Shown here: in pieces, positions 20,821-32,941 of the stretch | Position numbering within the stretch: position 1 is the stretch's first letter | How the letters are laid out: the number at the start of each line of letters is the position of its first letter | Assembly: GCA_020809705.1 (NCBI GenBank) | Contig: CP085832.1 | Span: 4,712,001 to 4,776,000, forward strand | Direction: 5' to 3' | Length of the DNA stretch: 64,000 nt | From: Calonectria ilicicola | Taxonomy: Eukaryota > Ascomycota > Sordariomycetes > Hypocreales > Nectriaceae | Notes under the pieces: model-generated | The model's input: only the letters and a program-made list of their open reading frames with translations | Told to the model about the DNA's origin: nothing | Databases searched by the model: none | Made by a program: the position numbers and the translations under genes

Positions 20821-23800
20821 AAACGAACTTCTCGTGGACTCTTCCGACTCTTAAATAATTCGAAAAAATTGGATCTAACTCAGGAATTACAATCCAAGCG
20901 ATGGATTCCAGTTTGCTGTAAGCCTCCACCAAAGCCATCGTGGCCCGCACAGCCCGTAGGACTCGAGCATTGTCTCAACCAACATCTCACAACTCCATTC
21001 AGGCTTGACTCGTCTAGCACGCCATAAGCCTCATGGTGGTCTGGTGTATTGCTATTTTCAGACCCACTGATCCTCCGCCAGCTCAGTGTCTTACCCACCG
21101 GCGACTTTTTGGGCTGCGCCCGGGCTGGAGGGCTACGTTACTCTACGGCGTGATCTGCGCTAGCTCCTACGCAGACAGTTTTGGCTAGTGCCCGGGTGGC
21201 TCGGCTCAGCAGTTCCCACGGGAAGCATGGTGTCAAATGTACCCCGCAAACCAGTCCAGAAGCCTGGGTATCAAGCTTAACTTGCTAGGACACTCTGCTT
21301 GGGCCCATGAGGCTGCATGGGCTAAGCCACCCTGGCAATATCCAGCTGATGACGAGCTATTGAATTTGGGCTTTTGCGACATACTGCCAAGCCGCTACCT
21401 CGGAATGGAGTACGAAGACTATTTGCTGTTTATGCATTTGCATTATGTCAACGGCTTGGCCTTGGGAGGAAATGTGCAGGTTTATCAGACACGCTGACAG
21501 AAGCTGAAAGAGGCTTGCAGGTTTTCAATGCAGCCAGGCCATGATCATGTAAGACGCTGCGGGTGGAGAGACTACAATGGGAAATAATTTCCACTTGGGC
21601 AGCAAAGAATGTGACAACGATGCCATCATGAATTCTCCCGCTCGGGCGATCTCTCTGCTTTGCCGTGCCGACTCGGCAGAGTGCTTATCATGTTATGGCT
21701 CTGATCTTGCCATGGGCATGAAATGGGCTGCAAGTGTCGCTCTTGAGGCCATCTCACTGGACGCCTCGACCCATCACGTGTAGCGTCGTCCGCATATATT
21801 TGTGGACCAAGTCAGCATGCATGCAATAGTTTTCCCTTTCGAACGCTCTTGGGCCAACATCTACAATGTTGGCATGAAAACAATGCCTTGTCTGATTGAT
21901 AGACACACGACAATGAGCGGTGAGAGCACACAATGCTAATTACACCCACGGTAAATGATATCCTCGTTTTTTTTTCGCGCAAAAATAAAGCCTCAGAGAC
22001 ACATGGCGCACCCGTAGGGCTGCACATCTTACCCGTGATTTACTGCGCCCACGTCTTGGCCGTGAGACAAATTGAGGCTTTTCCACGCCTCTTTGTCAGC
22101 AAACATTTAGCTCCTGCAAAAGCAAGCCATATTCCTGGATTTTTCGGAACTATGGCGCATCGTGCCAGTAAAGTGCATCTGGGCATCGGGCCGGCGAGCG
22201 CAGATCGCCCATTTGGCTGCGGCTGAACATGCAAGTCTCAAATAACATGGTCATGAAATGATCAGCATGGGAAATCTAGAAAGCGTGACAGGCCAGGTTC
22301 CCCAGGTTTTCTGCGTGTCTGTGATCATCATTCTCAGACATTCCGTTGAACTGAGGGTGTGCGGGACACAGCGGAAATGCCTTGGTCGGATGATCATTGC
22401 TCGGCTGGGCTAAAAATGCAGCTGAGATGGAGGGCACCTTTGCGAGAGGATTTGCGTAGCGACTCGGCACTTTTTGGTGGCTTTTCCGCGCATCCATGGC
22501 CGACTACGTGGTGCAAATCCAAATGATGGGCGGATGCCCGCTAGCACCAGATAGAACGAGTTTATCTCTCGATTGCGAGCCTAAAATTAGACGGCCATGC
22601 TGTGGGAATTGAGGCCCGGAAAAAAAGGATTAAACTAAACATTGCGCTTAATGGCTGCTAGGCCGGAATGAGGACCGGCGCAGACAGCTGAGGTGCCACT
22701 AGAGCAGGCTACGAATAGCATCGTCGCTAGCCGCATTGGGAGCCATCGTATTCCCATCATGGCTGTGCCTTGGCGTGGTGGAGGGTGACAACCACTATGT
22801 AACTTGACCTATTTGGCACCTGGATCATCTCATCGACGACGCCAATTGCGAGACCCCATGTGGTGTCATGTTGCGCCGTCATTCGGCCTATTTTCGCCCC
22901 AGCTGCGTGGTCGTGGGATGCTCCCAATCGGTCCCATCTGCGATCATGATGGTGGCGGCATCTCGATGCTGAGTGGCGTTGGCCAAGAGCATGACCATTT
23001 GCGTGTGCAACAGGAAAACACCTCGTATAGCTGGCTACCGCTTACTCTCGGGATATCCGCTTTGGGCTCGGTTTTGCATCTCATTTGGCAACCACCAACA
23101 CAATTTTAGACCAGATGGATTACGTGAGATGCTCTCATGGTTTTTTTTTTTTTAAAAAAAAAAAAAAAAGGGAAGAAGAAAATTGTCAGACGCATGTTTT
23201 CGCAAATAAAGTGCCAAATTAGATCGTTCATGGCTGTTTAACTGCCATCCAAATGCCTGACGTGAAATTTCCTCTGTATAACTGCAGTCGAAGCGCATTC
23301 ACGATTATTTTCTGTCTGTTGTAGTAATCTCGGACAGTCGAACGCATGCTGTCAAGGCTCGCCCCCAAATCTGACGCATCGAAGATGTGTCTCTAACGGT
23401 TAATCCTGCTCTCTTCTGTACTTCCTTGGTGTAGTTGCTCGCCACAAACTTGGGCTCCGTTGAACTAGCAAACTTGGTCCCCCTCAAGATAGCAATAACA
23501 CAGTTTTAGCCGTAGATGGAAATGATAACGTCCGATAACTGCAGATATTTGTCAAAGCAACCCGGTTTATTTCCCTGGCTGGACTCAAAATCCTTTTGAG
23601 GATCGCTCAATCCTCTTCTCGTGAAAGAACGGACCAACTCGGGTTTAACACCCTCTAGATTTGGCACGATATGGGTGAGGTTCTAACCCCTATGCTTTGG
23701 TGTTTTTGGTCTTTGGGGTTCCACCCCATTGAGAGAAAGCCTAGAAAGATGGGTAGACTATATTCCGGAAGGAAAAGCACGCTTGGACCTTGAAGCGCCA

Positions 23801-24848
23801 CTAGGCAATTGGTGCATGCAACCATTCTTCTTCGCAACACTAGCAGCGGCTTCAATCTCGGATTTTTTTTATTGGATTGAAAGAGGTCTAGGAATTTAGT
23901 GGTAAAAAAAAGATAGATATTACATCAAGTAGCAAGGCAAGAATTCGCTCTACATGGGTGAACCAAGTTAGTTTTACCGAGACCCAAAGTACTGATAACC
24001 AAAAAACCAATGCACGGGCCCTGCCAAAGAACCCCAAACTGGCATCAAAACCCCAGTCTCTAAAACAACTCGTTGGGTAAATATCTAGCCATTACAGACA
24101 AGTAGGCTTTCAGGATACAGAAATAACTGAAAAACGCCTTGGAGATCACATTGACCGTAAATTGGGGGTTAACTGAAGCCCTGGGGCCGTTTCAGAACTG
24201 CTGACGCAGAAAACTGATTCATCGTCACCCTTGTGGAATTCTGCTCAACTTGGAAGGAGATGAAAGTCAACCGATACCAGCTAAGCAAGAGCGAGGTCAG
24301 ATGAGTGGAAATTCGCTACATTTTGGCGAGCAGTTTAGCATTGTAAGTAGTTCAGCATTGTTAAAAGCTTAAAATGGTACCCGGAAGTGATGGAAAATCG
24401 GGCAACCGAACCACTGTTGCTCCCGACCCGGTGGCGATCCATCTAGACGACAAGACAATAACCTCGGCACGGGTTACTTCATTAGACCTAAACCAGAGTC
24501 CACCTAGCAGTTTATTGGCGTACTTCCAGTTAGATACCATAAAAACCTACCGAATAGCCCTAGTCCGTGGACAAGCCCAAGCCGCTAGCATTGTCCCTGA
24601 TATTGGTGATGGGTTCCATGACACGGCGGTATTTCATAACGCAGTGCCTGTCAAGGTCGTATAATCTTCCCTCAGGGTAGTCAATTCCATCAGGGTAGAC
24701 AATTCCATCACGATTCGTCCCGACTATGGCTGTGTTACAAGCGATTCTAGGCAAGGGAATCTCGGTAATCTGGGCTCCAATGGCATTGCCACTACAGAAA
24801 GCATGTCTCCAGCTTATTGCGCTTCAGAATTTGCGGATGGATGAACAC
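20821..24848. other. Gene-poor stretch of about 4 kb
   Basis: I find only short open frames (under about 100 codons) with no domain or plausible splice chain. A T-run abutting an A-run lies near 23,140-23,170. Base composition is mixed rather than uniformly AT-rich. It could hold non-coding RNA or decayed genes that I cannot recognise. Confidence 0.45.
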
Positions 24849-26015
24849 CTATTCACCAAGCTTGTAGGTCGTAGATTGCCAGCCTTTTGGCCTGTTGCAA
24901 TTTGGAACTAGCTTCTCGAACAGTTGATCATAGTCTTCATATCCTCTTATGCCGGCATGATTTGGATGATAGAACTCGGGGGAACTTTTCCCGACCGAAA
25001 CCAACCATGCCTTGAATGCATTTTCGTCCGAGCAATGTGGTTCAGGAACCCAAGTTTTAAATGGCCCAGGGCATGGTCCCCAATAACTGAAACGTGGACT
25101 TGTAGGATGGTTGCGTCGTGGCCTTTCCCAACTCGAGATTGGAGATCCCAAAACAGCAGCTTTGTTCAGATCCACAAGGTAGACACCCGGTAACTTTTGG
25201 TCATTGTCAAGCTCAGTCAATATGATGTTCCGAGGGTAAAAGTCCCGGTGCACAACACCAGAATAGTCAAGCTTGGCTTCCAGCTCCATAGATTTAGCAA
25301 GGATGTCCAGACGATGCTGAGGAGAAATACGTTCGGACTGTCCGTTCACCAGGAGGGAGTACATGCTCACTCCTGGGATCCACTCGGTCAAAATGAAGGG
25401 GACAGGTCGCCGTATAGTTGGCTTATCAAGCAAAAACAGATCTAATGTCCAAGAGCCATAGTATTTTGGAATGTTCAAGCCGTCAGTACCTCCTTTTGTG
25501 AGATGCTCATACGCCGCAGCCTCACGAGAATATGATTGATCAGCTAGCTAGGTAACATCGGCCAGGGAGCCGAATTCGTCACAAGCCTTGGCGTATACTG
25601 GATCAAATATTTTGGCGACATAAATCTTATTATCGTCATTAAGAGTGCATCTCACAACCTGAGTTCCGTCAAGACTCCGCCCATCTGCACAGGCAATTTC
25701 GCCAACCACACGGAGCGTGAAAGGAGTGGAATCCGGATGAGGAGCTGTGGTCCTCACTGGCGATCGAATACACCACTCAGTCATGGTGAAATGGCCTATG
25801 GTGCCTCGCTTGGGCATTTTGGGCCATGGTGTTTCATAGCCAGGGCCGAACGGAGGTGGGGGGATATGGCGCCGAACACTGACAGTGAAGCTAGGACGGT
25901 AGGGGAACTCAGGCCTCAGAGAATCTGGTATAGGCTCCCACTTAGTGTCTTTAAAATCCAAGGGATCCCATTCGTCATCAGAACCATTTTCGACGAATTT
26001 CGTGAATTCAAACAT
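24849..26015 (-). pseudogene. Protein-kinase-like gene with one in-frame TAG
   Basis: One uninterrupted minus-strand frame of 389 codons except for a single TAG at 25550-25548. Before it are 155 codons from MFEFTKFVENG, with VAKIFDPVYAKACDEF, the usual lysine-bearing strand. After it are 232 codons in the same frame with kinase landmarks: an AYEHL helix just after the stop, VPFILTEWIPG (hinge), VVHRDFYPRNIIL (HRD-x4-N catalytic loop) and VYLVDLNKA in the DFG position. This is the fungal kinase/phosphotransferase-like fold. The stop sits in DVT-TAG-LADQSYSREAA, where tryptophan (TGG) would be the simplest ancestor. There are no GT-AG signals around it to make an intron. It is either a very young pseudogene or one whose stop is recoded by RNA editing. 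Substrate unknown. Confidence 0.8.
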
Positions 26016-27017
26016 GACGTGGCAAGAGAGATGCAGCTAAGGAAACCGAAATGGCAAGGTAAAAGACAACGACGTGACGCTTGTAAGCTGCGTAAGCGCC
26101 CAGGCATTTCAGGCACCTATTTTCTGTCTGTTGGTTGACGTAGAATAATTCATCTCATAGGTGAGTATAGGACCGGGCTGTTGGTGGCGGTGAAGCTGGT
26201 GGAATGGATCTTGGATCCTCTTGCATCATATCCCTCTAGGGTAGGTGTTAAACACGGCAGGGATAATTTGATCACGGGTAATAAATATAAAAATTAAATA
26301 ATTAATATTTGAAAAGAAGTAAGGTTTAAAATTACAATTAGAACAAAACGATTGCATCCAAATAGACAGTATCCTCCTCATGTTCAACTTGCAAGAAGCT
26401 CCGCCCCCACCAAGCATCAACAACATCGTGATGCGGGGTTCTAGCGAGAACACACAGGGAGGGAAACGCTTTCCCTTTCAATCCGCCTCGACTTTTTATG
26501 TCTCTACTTGTCACCCATCTCTCGCTTCTATTTATTTAAAACGTTCTTCAAGTATTGTAGAGCTTTAGGAAGCCCGCTCCCGCTCCCGCTCTCACTCTTC
26601 TTGTCTGGCACCGCAGGTCTAGATGCGGATTTTTTATCCATTTTCCTTGCCGAGAATTTTCCGCTCTTGTGGCTTTTCTCTTGTGGCTGGTGGGGGGGAG
26701 TGATGATATCCAACGCCTTGGCCCATAGCTAGCGCTTACCCTCTGTCTGTGTCTGTGTCTGTGTCTGTGGCTGTGACTGTGACTGTGACTGTGGCTATGG
26801 GATTGAATTGTGGGTTAATGATTAGTCAGGAAATTAGCCTCTTCATCTGCCCCTCCCCAACTGTCCATCCGTCCAGCTCTCAGCTCTCAGCTCTCAGGTC
26901 TGGGCTCTGATCCCCCCTGATACACAGAAATCCAGGTACCCGGTGTTAGGCTGAGCTGGGCTAGGCTAGGCTGGGTTGGCGGGTCGAGTCCCACTCACTG
27001 GTCCAACCCTATCAACC
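26016..27017. other. Intergenic with simple repeats
   Basis: Contains a TGTGTC/TGTGAC microsatellite at about 26,742-26,794, a short CAGCTCT triplication near 26,876-26,898 and GGCTAG-type repeats near 26,950-26,980. No gene seen. Confidence 0.6.
26742..26794. repeat. TGTGTC / TGTGAC microsatellite
   Basis: About eight to nine 6-bp units, the first part CTGTGT and the second part CTGTGA. Confidence 0.8.
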
Positions 27018-28208
27018 TCATACAGTTGACGCCTGGTTCTCAAGATGAACTAGTCTTAAACGTATCTCTGAGTACCAGTTATTCACTAGATTTGCAATCG
27101 TGCCTTCTCCAATGTTGAGAATGCTAGTCCCTGGAGGCTCAAGAGGGTCGACCCCCTGTGGCCAGGTGGAAGCGATGTCGAGCGTCAAATTGGCGAGCGA
27201 TAGGATTGGGGGACAATTGTGACTTAAATCACCGTCACACAATTCCTCCAGCGGATTGTCAGGCTGATCACTGGGGAGTGCAATCCACAAACTAATTGGT
27301 AATAACTTCTCGTTCCGCATGACAAAGATCTTTTCGCTTGACCAGCTGCCTATTGACACTCCACTGTTGTGCAGAGCGCAAAATCCTCTTGCGATGGCGC
27401 AGGATATAACCAAACGCTGTGCATCCGTGAAATCACGGTTCCTGAGGGCACTTGACAGGGGAATCCCTTGACCTGGCCTCACACAATGCCGTAGTTCTCC
27501 CCGGTATTGGGTCTTGCACATCATGTCATCTTTGAGAACCAGGGTTACGCGAGATGCAGTTCCCCCTTTGAGAAGGCTGCAAAGGTCTACGTGGTGACTG
27601 GAATCATCCTTGCGGGTAGTGAACTCGATTTCCATCCACTTTCCAGCTTCCGGAGGGGTAGTGACGACGTCAAATGAGACATCTCGAGCTGAAAGGGTAT
27701 CGGAAGCATTCAAGGACAACCTTGTAGGATGGTGATGTGGGCGGGTATGGTGAGTACTACTCGTGCAAGCAGAGTAGCTCTCAAGGGAATTCAGGAGATG
27801 CTTCGCTCTGACTTGCCAATTTCGGCGTTGTTGATTCGATTCAGGACAAAGAACGGAGATCAGAGAATGGCAGACACGAAGAACCCATTCCTTTTGTTCG
27901 CGCTGACCGTGAGTCAAAAATATACTCTTTGTAGACCACAACCACAACGGAAAGCGTCTCCGAGCCAAATTATTCCCGAGCATATACGCTATCCTCTCTG
28001 CGTGATAATTGGCGTGCGGCGTCGGTTGAGAAGCGAGAGCTTGTGCTACTTCTTTGAGAGCTTGAGAAAGTCGGTGGTTGATCTCGGGATCACAGGCTTG
28101 GGCCGCTGCAGATCTGGCAACTGCATTACTCAACAACGATCTACTGAGCCCGAAATCGTTGAGAAAAGCTGTTCTTGGGGTTTTGGGTCGAAATAATGGG
28201 AAACACAT
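27018..28208 (-). CDS. DUF7580-like protein, copy A (intact)
   Basis: Single exon of 396 aa. The C-terminal half shows the DUF7580 pattern: RVTLVLKDDMMCKTQYRG, DAQRLVISCAIARGFCALHN, IGSWSSEKIFVMRN, and a late helix (ILSLANLTLDIAST) as in the pseudokinase-like family linked to fungal prion-inhibition/HeLo proteins. The N-terminal half is helical and unassigned. It is divergently transcribed from the C2H2 gene 470 bp away. The whole arrangement recurs at 32.9-36.7 kb. Function unknown; the family is found beside STAND/NLR-type genes, which fits the NACHT-ankyrin gene further along. Copy B has the same landmarks, which supports the reading. Confidence 0.72.
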   Translation of the reverse strand: MCFPLFRPKTPRTAFLNDFGLSRSLLSNAVARSAAAQACDPEINHRLSQALKEVAQALASQPTPHANYHAERIAYMLGNNLARRRFPLWLWSTKSIFLTHGQREQKEWVLRVCHSLISVLCPESNQQRRNWQVRAKHLLNSLESYSACTSSTHHTRPHHHPTRLSLNASDTLSARDVSFDVVTTPPEAGKWMEIEFTTRKDDSSHHVDLCSLLKGGTASRVTLVLKDDMMCKTQYRGELRHCVRPGQGIPLSSALRNRDFTDAQRLVISCAIARGFCALHNSGVSIGSWSSEKIFVMRNEKLLPISLWIALPSDQPDNPLEELCDGDLSHNCPPILSLANLTLDIASTWPQGVDPLEPPGTSILNIGEGTIANLVNNWYSEIRLRLVHLENQASTV

Positions 28209-28677
28209 GATTGTACCAAAAATTGAACAATGCGCAATAATATAGAGTCCACTAGCAACCGCGTGGTTTCAATGGAGACAACAAAAAAACAGAGAGCTCA
28301 AAGAAGAGGAGGGCTGAAAGGAGCAAAGGGGCTAATTTTAAAAGCGGTCAGATAGTTGCCTCAGAGGAAGACGGGGGGATAGCCAACATGTGATAAAAAA
28401 AGGGTGGCGGCAATTGGAGCATTAGACATTCCTGGTTCTTTAGCAACAAAAGATCAAACGTTGTGCTCAGCCCGTTGTCATGCCATGGTGGGCAAGGAGC
28501 ATTAAGCTACAAACACTGCGACATGTTGCTGGGTTTAGTGCAAGTGTCACCATGAATGAACGTTCCTCTTTGTCCCTCCGAACGTACCCAGGGTTTAATG
28601 CATTCGTGTTACACAACTAACAAAACCCCTCTTCCCCAACCGAATCAGATTTCCCATTCTTCATCAACTCAGACACC
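28209..28677. promoter_or_regulatory. Bidirectional promoter, copy A
   Basis: This 469-bp gap serves both divergent genes. It shares blocks with the gap of copy B: AGGGGCTAATTTTAAAA (28327-28343), an AACATGTGAT box, GGTGGCGGC, a TGGTTCTTT-x-CAACAA-like block, and the bases just before the start codon (ATTTCCCA, then AACTCAGAC-CCATG). Conservation of non-coding blocks between diverged paralogues suggests functional sites. Confidence 0.6.
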
Positions 28678-30769
28678 ATGTCACTTTATGAAGGCTTCCT
28701 GCTCCGCTTGGCCACAGAGGTCGTCAACCTCTTAGACCGTTGCGTCGATCGATCGGACTCCGAACTTTCCAACTGGGCTACAATCACGAGGGAGGACTTC
28801 AAGATCTGGATGACCAGAGTCGGCTCCAGCGCCAGCACCAGTCCCGCAGCGCCATTCGAAAGTCATCTCCAGGCCATGCCGGACGCGATCCCACTGGTGA
28901 CACGCACCTTGATGTGTGTTTCAGGCTTGCTCGAGGACTGTCTATCCCCCAAGGTGACCAGCAAAGGAGTTCAAGAAGCAAAGGAGCACATCACAGAAGT
29001 GTTGGCTGAGCTGCATAGCATCACTTCCACGGTTCAACAGTGGGGACTGCGACCGCGCACCGGTTGGGCCGATTCTCAATATTTCAGGTACCGACATGAC
29101 GAAAAGCCACTTGACAACCCGCTTGATAACCCACATTTCGCTTTCTTCAATTATTTGACGAAGCTCATGCTTCTTCGCCCCAGAAAACAGGGCTTGCTTC
29201 GGCCAGTGCTGAAGCCCGTCTCCCCCAGCGATTGGCTAAAGGTGGCGCCTACTTTTGACACCGATTTGTCTGACCTTCAGCATCGTCTTCTTGAGTTAAA
29301 TGTTCGGCGCAGAAATTGGTTTTGCCACGCCCAGAATTATGTCGGGAAGTTCATCTTGTTTAACCCTATATACAGCCCGGAGGTCACCGTACTCAAGTCC
29401 CTCGATTACCCCAAGCTTCAAAAGCGCTGTGGCGATAGACAGGTCACCAAGTGTCCTTGCTGCTGTGAGGCTCTTCCTGCACATATTTGTGAAAATATTG
29501 ATGGTTCATGGATGTGAGTTAAACATTTCCGCTTTCCCTTCGCCCACTTTCCCATGTGCTAACTATTACTTTGTAGACAACACCTCGTCGATGATATCCA
29601 CCCATATTCCTGCATTGCCGCCGACTGTCACACGCCCGCAACATATTTTGCGAACCGCAAACACTTGGATCATCATATGAAGGAAGAACATGGAAAGTGG
29701 AGATGCATGATGTGCGGTCAAGCTGATAGCACCAAGGTCGTCACATTTTCCAGACTGGAGGAATTGGAGGAACATCTCAAGCGCTCCCATCCAGATGCAC
29801 TTCCGGATCCAGAACAGAGAATGCTAACCTTGGATACATGGCACGTGGTGTCTACCGGACTAACCTCTTGCCCGCTTTGCAACGTGGCTGGGCCTGTCGA
29901 TGACCCTGACCTCATTGATCATGTCGTGCAGCATACCTACGACTTTGCGTTTCTCTCCATCCCATGGCCCAAGAATAGTGTAACTCCCTCTGCCGCACTT
30001 TCCTCTGCCCGGATTGCTGAAATACATTCCTGGATGGATGATATCAATGATCTTGATGACGACCCTAATGACCTCGATGCTGACCCTAATGTTGTTCTTT
30101 GGACGGCAGGTCCTCCCTGCAGCGATCGTAACGAAACTCACCACAATCCCCCCATCCTCTTGGAATGCGATGACCCTGCCGATCCGATAATTCCGCTCTC
30201 CACTACTATCGACGGGACTCATTGTCTATATCACGCTCATCTGGAAGCCGATGAGGGTGCCGATGCTATGTTTTGGGATTTCCCCAGTCCCAAGTCCTCC
30301 GTGCACGATTACTTCAATGATCACGACTACTTTGCGTGTACCTCCAGTGCAGGGTCTCTTGTAGTATTTGGTTCGGAGTTTGACGATGTGGTTTCTAAAT
30401 ATGGTGAACCTACAAAGAACCTAACGCCAGCGCCGACCGTGGCCAAACCTCCAAGTACGCCCATCCTCACCCGAACAAAGAGACTGGCTTTGGGCTGGCT
30501 AACCATTCGTAGCCGGCGCTCGCGAAATTCCACCTCAGCTGTCAGACAAGACGCAACCTCCGGGAGACGGCGCGTGTCCCTTACCGCCCGAACATGTTGA
30601 TTACCGTAATCTGAATTTTCGTGCGCATGCTATAAACAGCCGCGTTGAGCTCGCGAGGGAGACCTATGTCAGGGAGGTCTCCCAACCGGATCCGACCGCG
30701 TCCCCCAAACCCGACCCGTTCACGGTCACAGTCGAAATCACAGAGCTAGGATCAGGTATAGAAATTTAG
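28678..30769 (+). CDS. C2H2-type zinc-finger protein of the AcuF-like family, copy A
   Basis: Three exons: 28678-29513, 29577-30454 and 30513-30769, encoding 656 aa. An N-terminal helical domain (about 1-150, YEGFLLRLATEVVNLLDRCV) precedes RTGWADSQYFRYR and the segment LQHRLLELNVRRRNWFCHAQ. Zinc-binding follows: KCPCCCEALP, a C2H2 finger across the first join (CIAADCHTPATYFANRKHLD-HHMKEEH), CMMCGQ with HLKRSH, and CPLCNVAGPVDDPDLIDHVVQH, then DFAFLSIPWP. This matches the fungal C2H2 family often labelled oxidoreductase AcuF-like. The C-terminal 200 aa are acidic. Reading through the second intron (GTACGC donor, GGCTAACC branch, CGTAG acceptor) gives a balanced, acidic tail. Without splicing a stop occurs at 30600 after an Arg/Ser-rich string, which I judge artefactual. 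Role unknown. Confidence 0.78.
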
Positions 30770-31139
30770 CACTTGTTCGAGCGAATCATGACCAAACTTT
30801 GTTGTATCTGCCACCATTGTGCATTGTGGCCTTGGAGCTCCCTCTTGGTCGACCCCATGGTTTACCAAAATAAAAATGGGTTATTCTTATCGCTAAGAGC
30901 TTACTTCAACAACCTTCATTATCGCGTAGTACAGCACATACACATGATTTCGCCACTGTGCTTAATCTAACGATGAACCGTCTGCACTCGCTAACCATGC
31001 AATAAAACTACTTTAGCCCATCTTTTATATGACGCTGATATTCTCACCTTTGCTTGCCCTCAGAATGGCGGGTTCTTTTATTTTTCTTTTTTGACCTTCC
31101 AAAATAGTCGAGTCCGGAGTATTCCCCCCAGCATCCGAT

Positions 31140-31330
31140 CACCCAGCTACAAGGTACATGGCTGTTTCCCCAGCATCGGTTGGCGGATTAACATCTGCAT
31201 AACGGTCAAGCAGTAGCTTTATCGTGCGCGCCCCGTTAACTAAAACATCCTTGGTTTCTATGAATCCGTGGGCCTTGTTTGTGATCAACTAGAAGTACGT
31301 AAGAATAATATCTGCCCAGTCCAGTGAGTC
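31140..31330 (-). pseudogene. Ankyrin-repeat gene relic
   Basis: One minus-strand frame reads HGFIETKDVLVNGARTIKLL and then LLDRYADVNPPTDAGETAMY, the helix-loop pattern of an ankyrin repeat (x-LLLD-x-x-ADVN-x-x-x-x-x-GETA). It is bounded upstream by an in-frame TAG and downstream by TGA within about 60 codons. No start, intron chain or neighbouring domain can be joined. It is probably a remnant of an ankyrin or NACHT-ankyrin gene, as expected in this island. Confidence 0.4.
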
Positions 31331-32481
31331 GAAAATAGAGTGGTATCTCGGCCATAACAAGCGCTCCATGTGCTACTGTGTGGAGAGATAGCTGCTCTCA
31401 GAGGCCAGTCTAGTTCAATTCCGAGACCTCCTTTTTACTCTCAAAAGAAGGATTCTAAGAGCTCTTCTTTTCTCAGGCACAGACATCATAGGACTCCAGC
31501 CATGAAACGGGGTCAATCGAGATTGCGAGACGGCTTTATTTTTAACGCATTTAAAGCCTCTAGAGATTTATGCCTTACACGCACCATGAAATATTTATTT
31601 AAACCCTTCCCTGGGGTAGATAGAGAATAGAAGAACAGCCTTCCTGCAACATATGTTACGCACCCTAGTTTCTAACTCCACATGACACTCATTAGTTTAA
31701 CTCATGAATGTTATGACTCAGACAACCGCAAGTTGCTGTTCCTGTTCACGTTGGTTAAAAAATTCGGAAATTTTCTTCATGATAAATTCAGGTATTGTTG
31801 TTAAGAGGTCTTAGGTACTTCGCTTGATCAATAAAACGTATTATTTACCCAGGACAATGGAGAACTACTTAAAATATCTCATTGACTCATTGATATCTGA
31901 GGTGTACGTAATTGTCAAAATTATTGCGAATAGGTTGACCTGAGTTGACGGATAAATTGCATCAAATTTATACAAACTGTCATCGAACATATTTTTAGTA
32001 ACTTTGCCAGATCCGAAATTAAATATTCTTATTGCCGTCTTCAAACCAGAAGGGTCTCCTCCCTGACACGGCATTACTCTGCGAATTGCGCTCGAGCAGC
32101 AGCAATCCATTGGTTTTGGCATAGCCGGCCCATGGGTGACAGCGTAGAAATCAAGGGCGACACAAATTACAGGGGTTAAGTATCACACCTTTTTTTTTTA
32201 TCTGCTTGGGCTCTGCTTCTTGACCCCTCATTCTTGCTCAGACTAGCTATTCTCCCCTCCCATCTTCCTCATTCGGCTTCCCTCGAGGATCTATCTTCAG
32301 TTTCTGTCAAAGTCATCTCCAGGTACTCCCTTCCACTCCAGTTATGCCCTCCATCGCCTTCCTCCTCCATCACATCTCTCAAAACTAACTCCAGAGCCCT
32401 CACCATCACCAAGACCAAGACCGGCCGCGTCACAGATCTTTTCCTCCCTCTCTCCTCCCTCGCGTCCGACCACGATCCAAT
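31331..32481. other. Intergenic between the two duplicated pairs
   Basis: AT-rich sequence without an intact gene. The 3' part (from about 32,230) is pyrimidine-rich, like a fungal core promoter and 5' UTR for the remnant gene that starts at 32482. Confidence 0.45.
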
Positions 32482-32941
32482 ATGCCCACCTGGTTCATAC
32501 CCCCAAACTTCAACTCCAGACCAGGCCACCAGATTGGCCTTGGCAACGTTATCAAGAATCCCTTCAGACCTCACTCCATCGTTGTTTCCGTTGATCAGGA
32601 TTTGCCTCCCGATCTCCCTTTCCCGGAACATGACACCCCGCTCCTAGAAAGGAACCACCAATTTAACAACCATGGTCCCACCAGCGTTGGGGCGACGGCT
32701 GATGGAACGTTTGGGGGTCTCCCATAATGCATCAGCCCATATTGATCGCGCACGATCCTATGGCCTGGCCGACCATGAGGTGTATCAGTTTAAATCCGGG
32801 TTCTCTCAGGATTTTCTGCAGCGCCTTGTAAAGGTGCCTGCTGTTCGAGAACGCATGAACGAATACTTCGGCCTGGGAAAGGCACCAGTCTACATCATCT
32901 CTGGCCTTCGCGTGGGATTATCTGGGGTCCTGGCCTGTTGA
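32482..32941 (+). pseudogene. Truncated, frameshifted gene of a fungal family starting MPTWF-PPNF
   Basis: The frame from 32482 reads MPTWFIPPNFNSRP, IGLGNVIKNPFRP, then LLERNHQF. The text continues in another frame from about 32,666 as GLADHEVYQFKSGFSQDFLQ, then ERMNEYFGLGKAPVYIISGL and RVGLSGVLAC with a stop at 32939-32941. I recognise this layout (MPTWF-x-PPNF at the start, DHEV in the middle, PVYIISGLRV later) from an uncharacterised fungal family whose members continue for about 100 residues past the YIISGLRV motif. Here it is frameshifted once and ends soon after that motif. It meets the 3' end of the minus-strand DUF7580-like copy B and overlaps it by 24 bp, which suggests a recombination joint. 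Function unknown. Confidence 0.65.

Noticed and set aside
23140..23170. T-run joined to A-run as a possible retroelement tail
   Set aside because: No target duplication, no coding remnant and no structure beside it; a plain homopolymer pair is enough.
26970..27000. GGGTCGAGTCCCACT, resembling a tRNA B box
   Set aside because: No matching A box, cloverleaf stems or terminator could be drawn around it.
30513..30600. Unspliced end of C2H2 copy A at 30600
   Set aside because: The frame there turns Arg/Ser-rich, while splicing a well-formed intron (30455-30512) gives a longer, acidic, balanced C-terminus ending at 30769.
32234..32647. 137-codon plus-strand Ser/Pro-rich open frame
   Set aside because: It overlaps the pyrimidine-rich leader and first exon of the MPTWF-type remnant in another frame; the composition reflects the CT-rich DNA.
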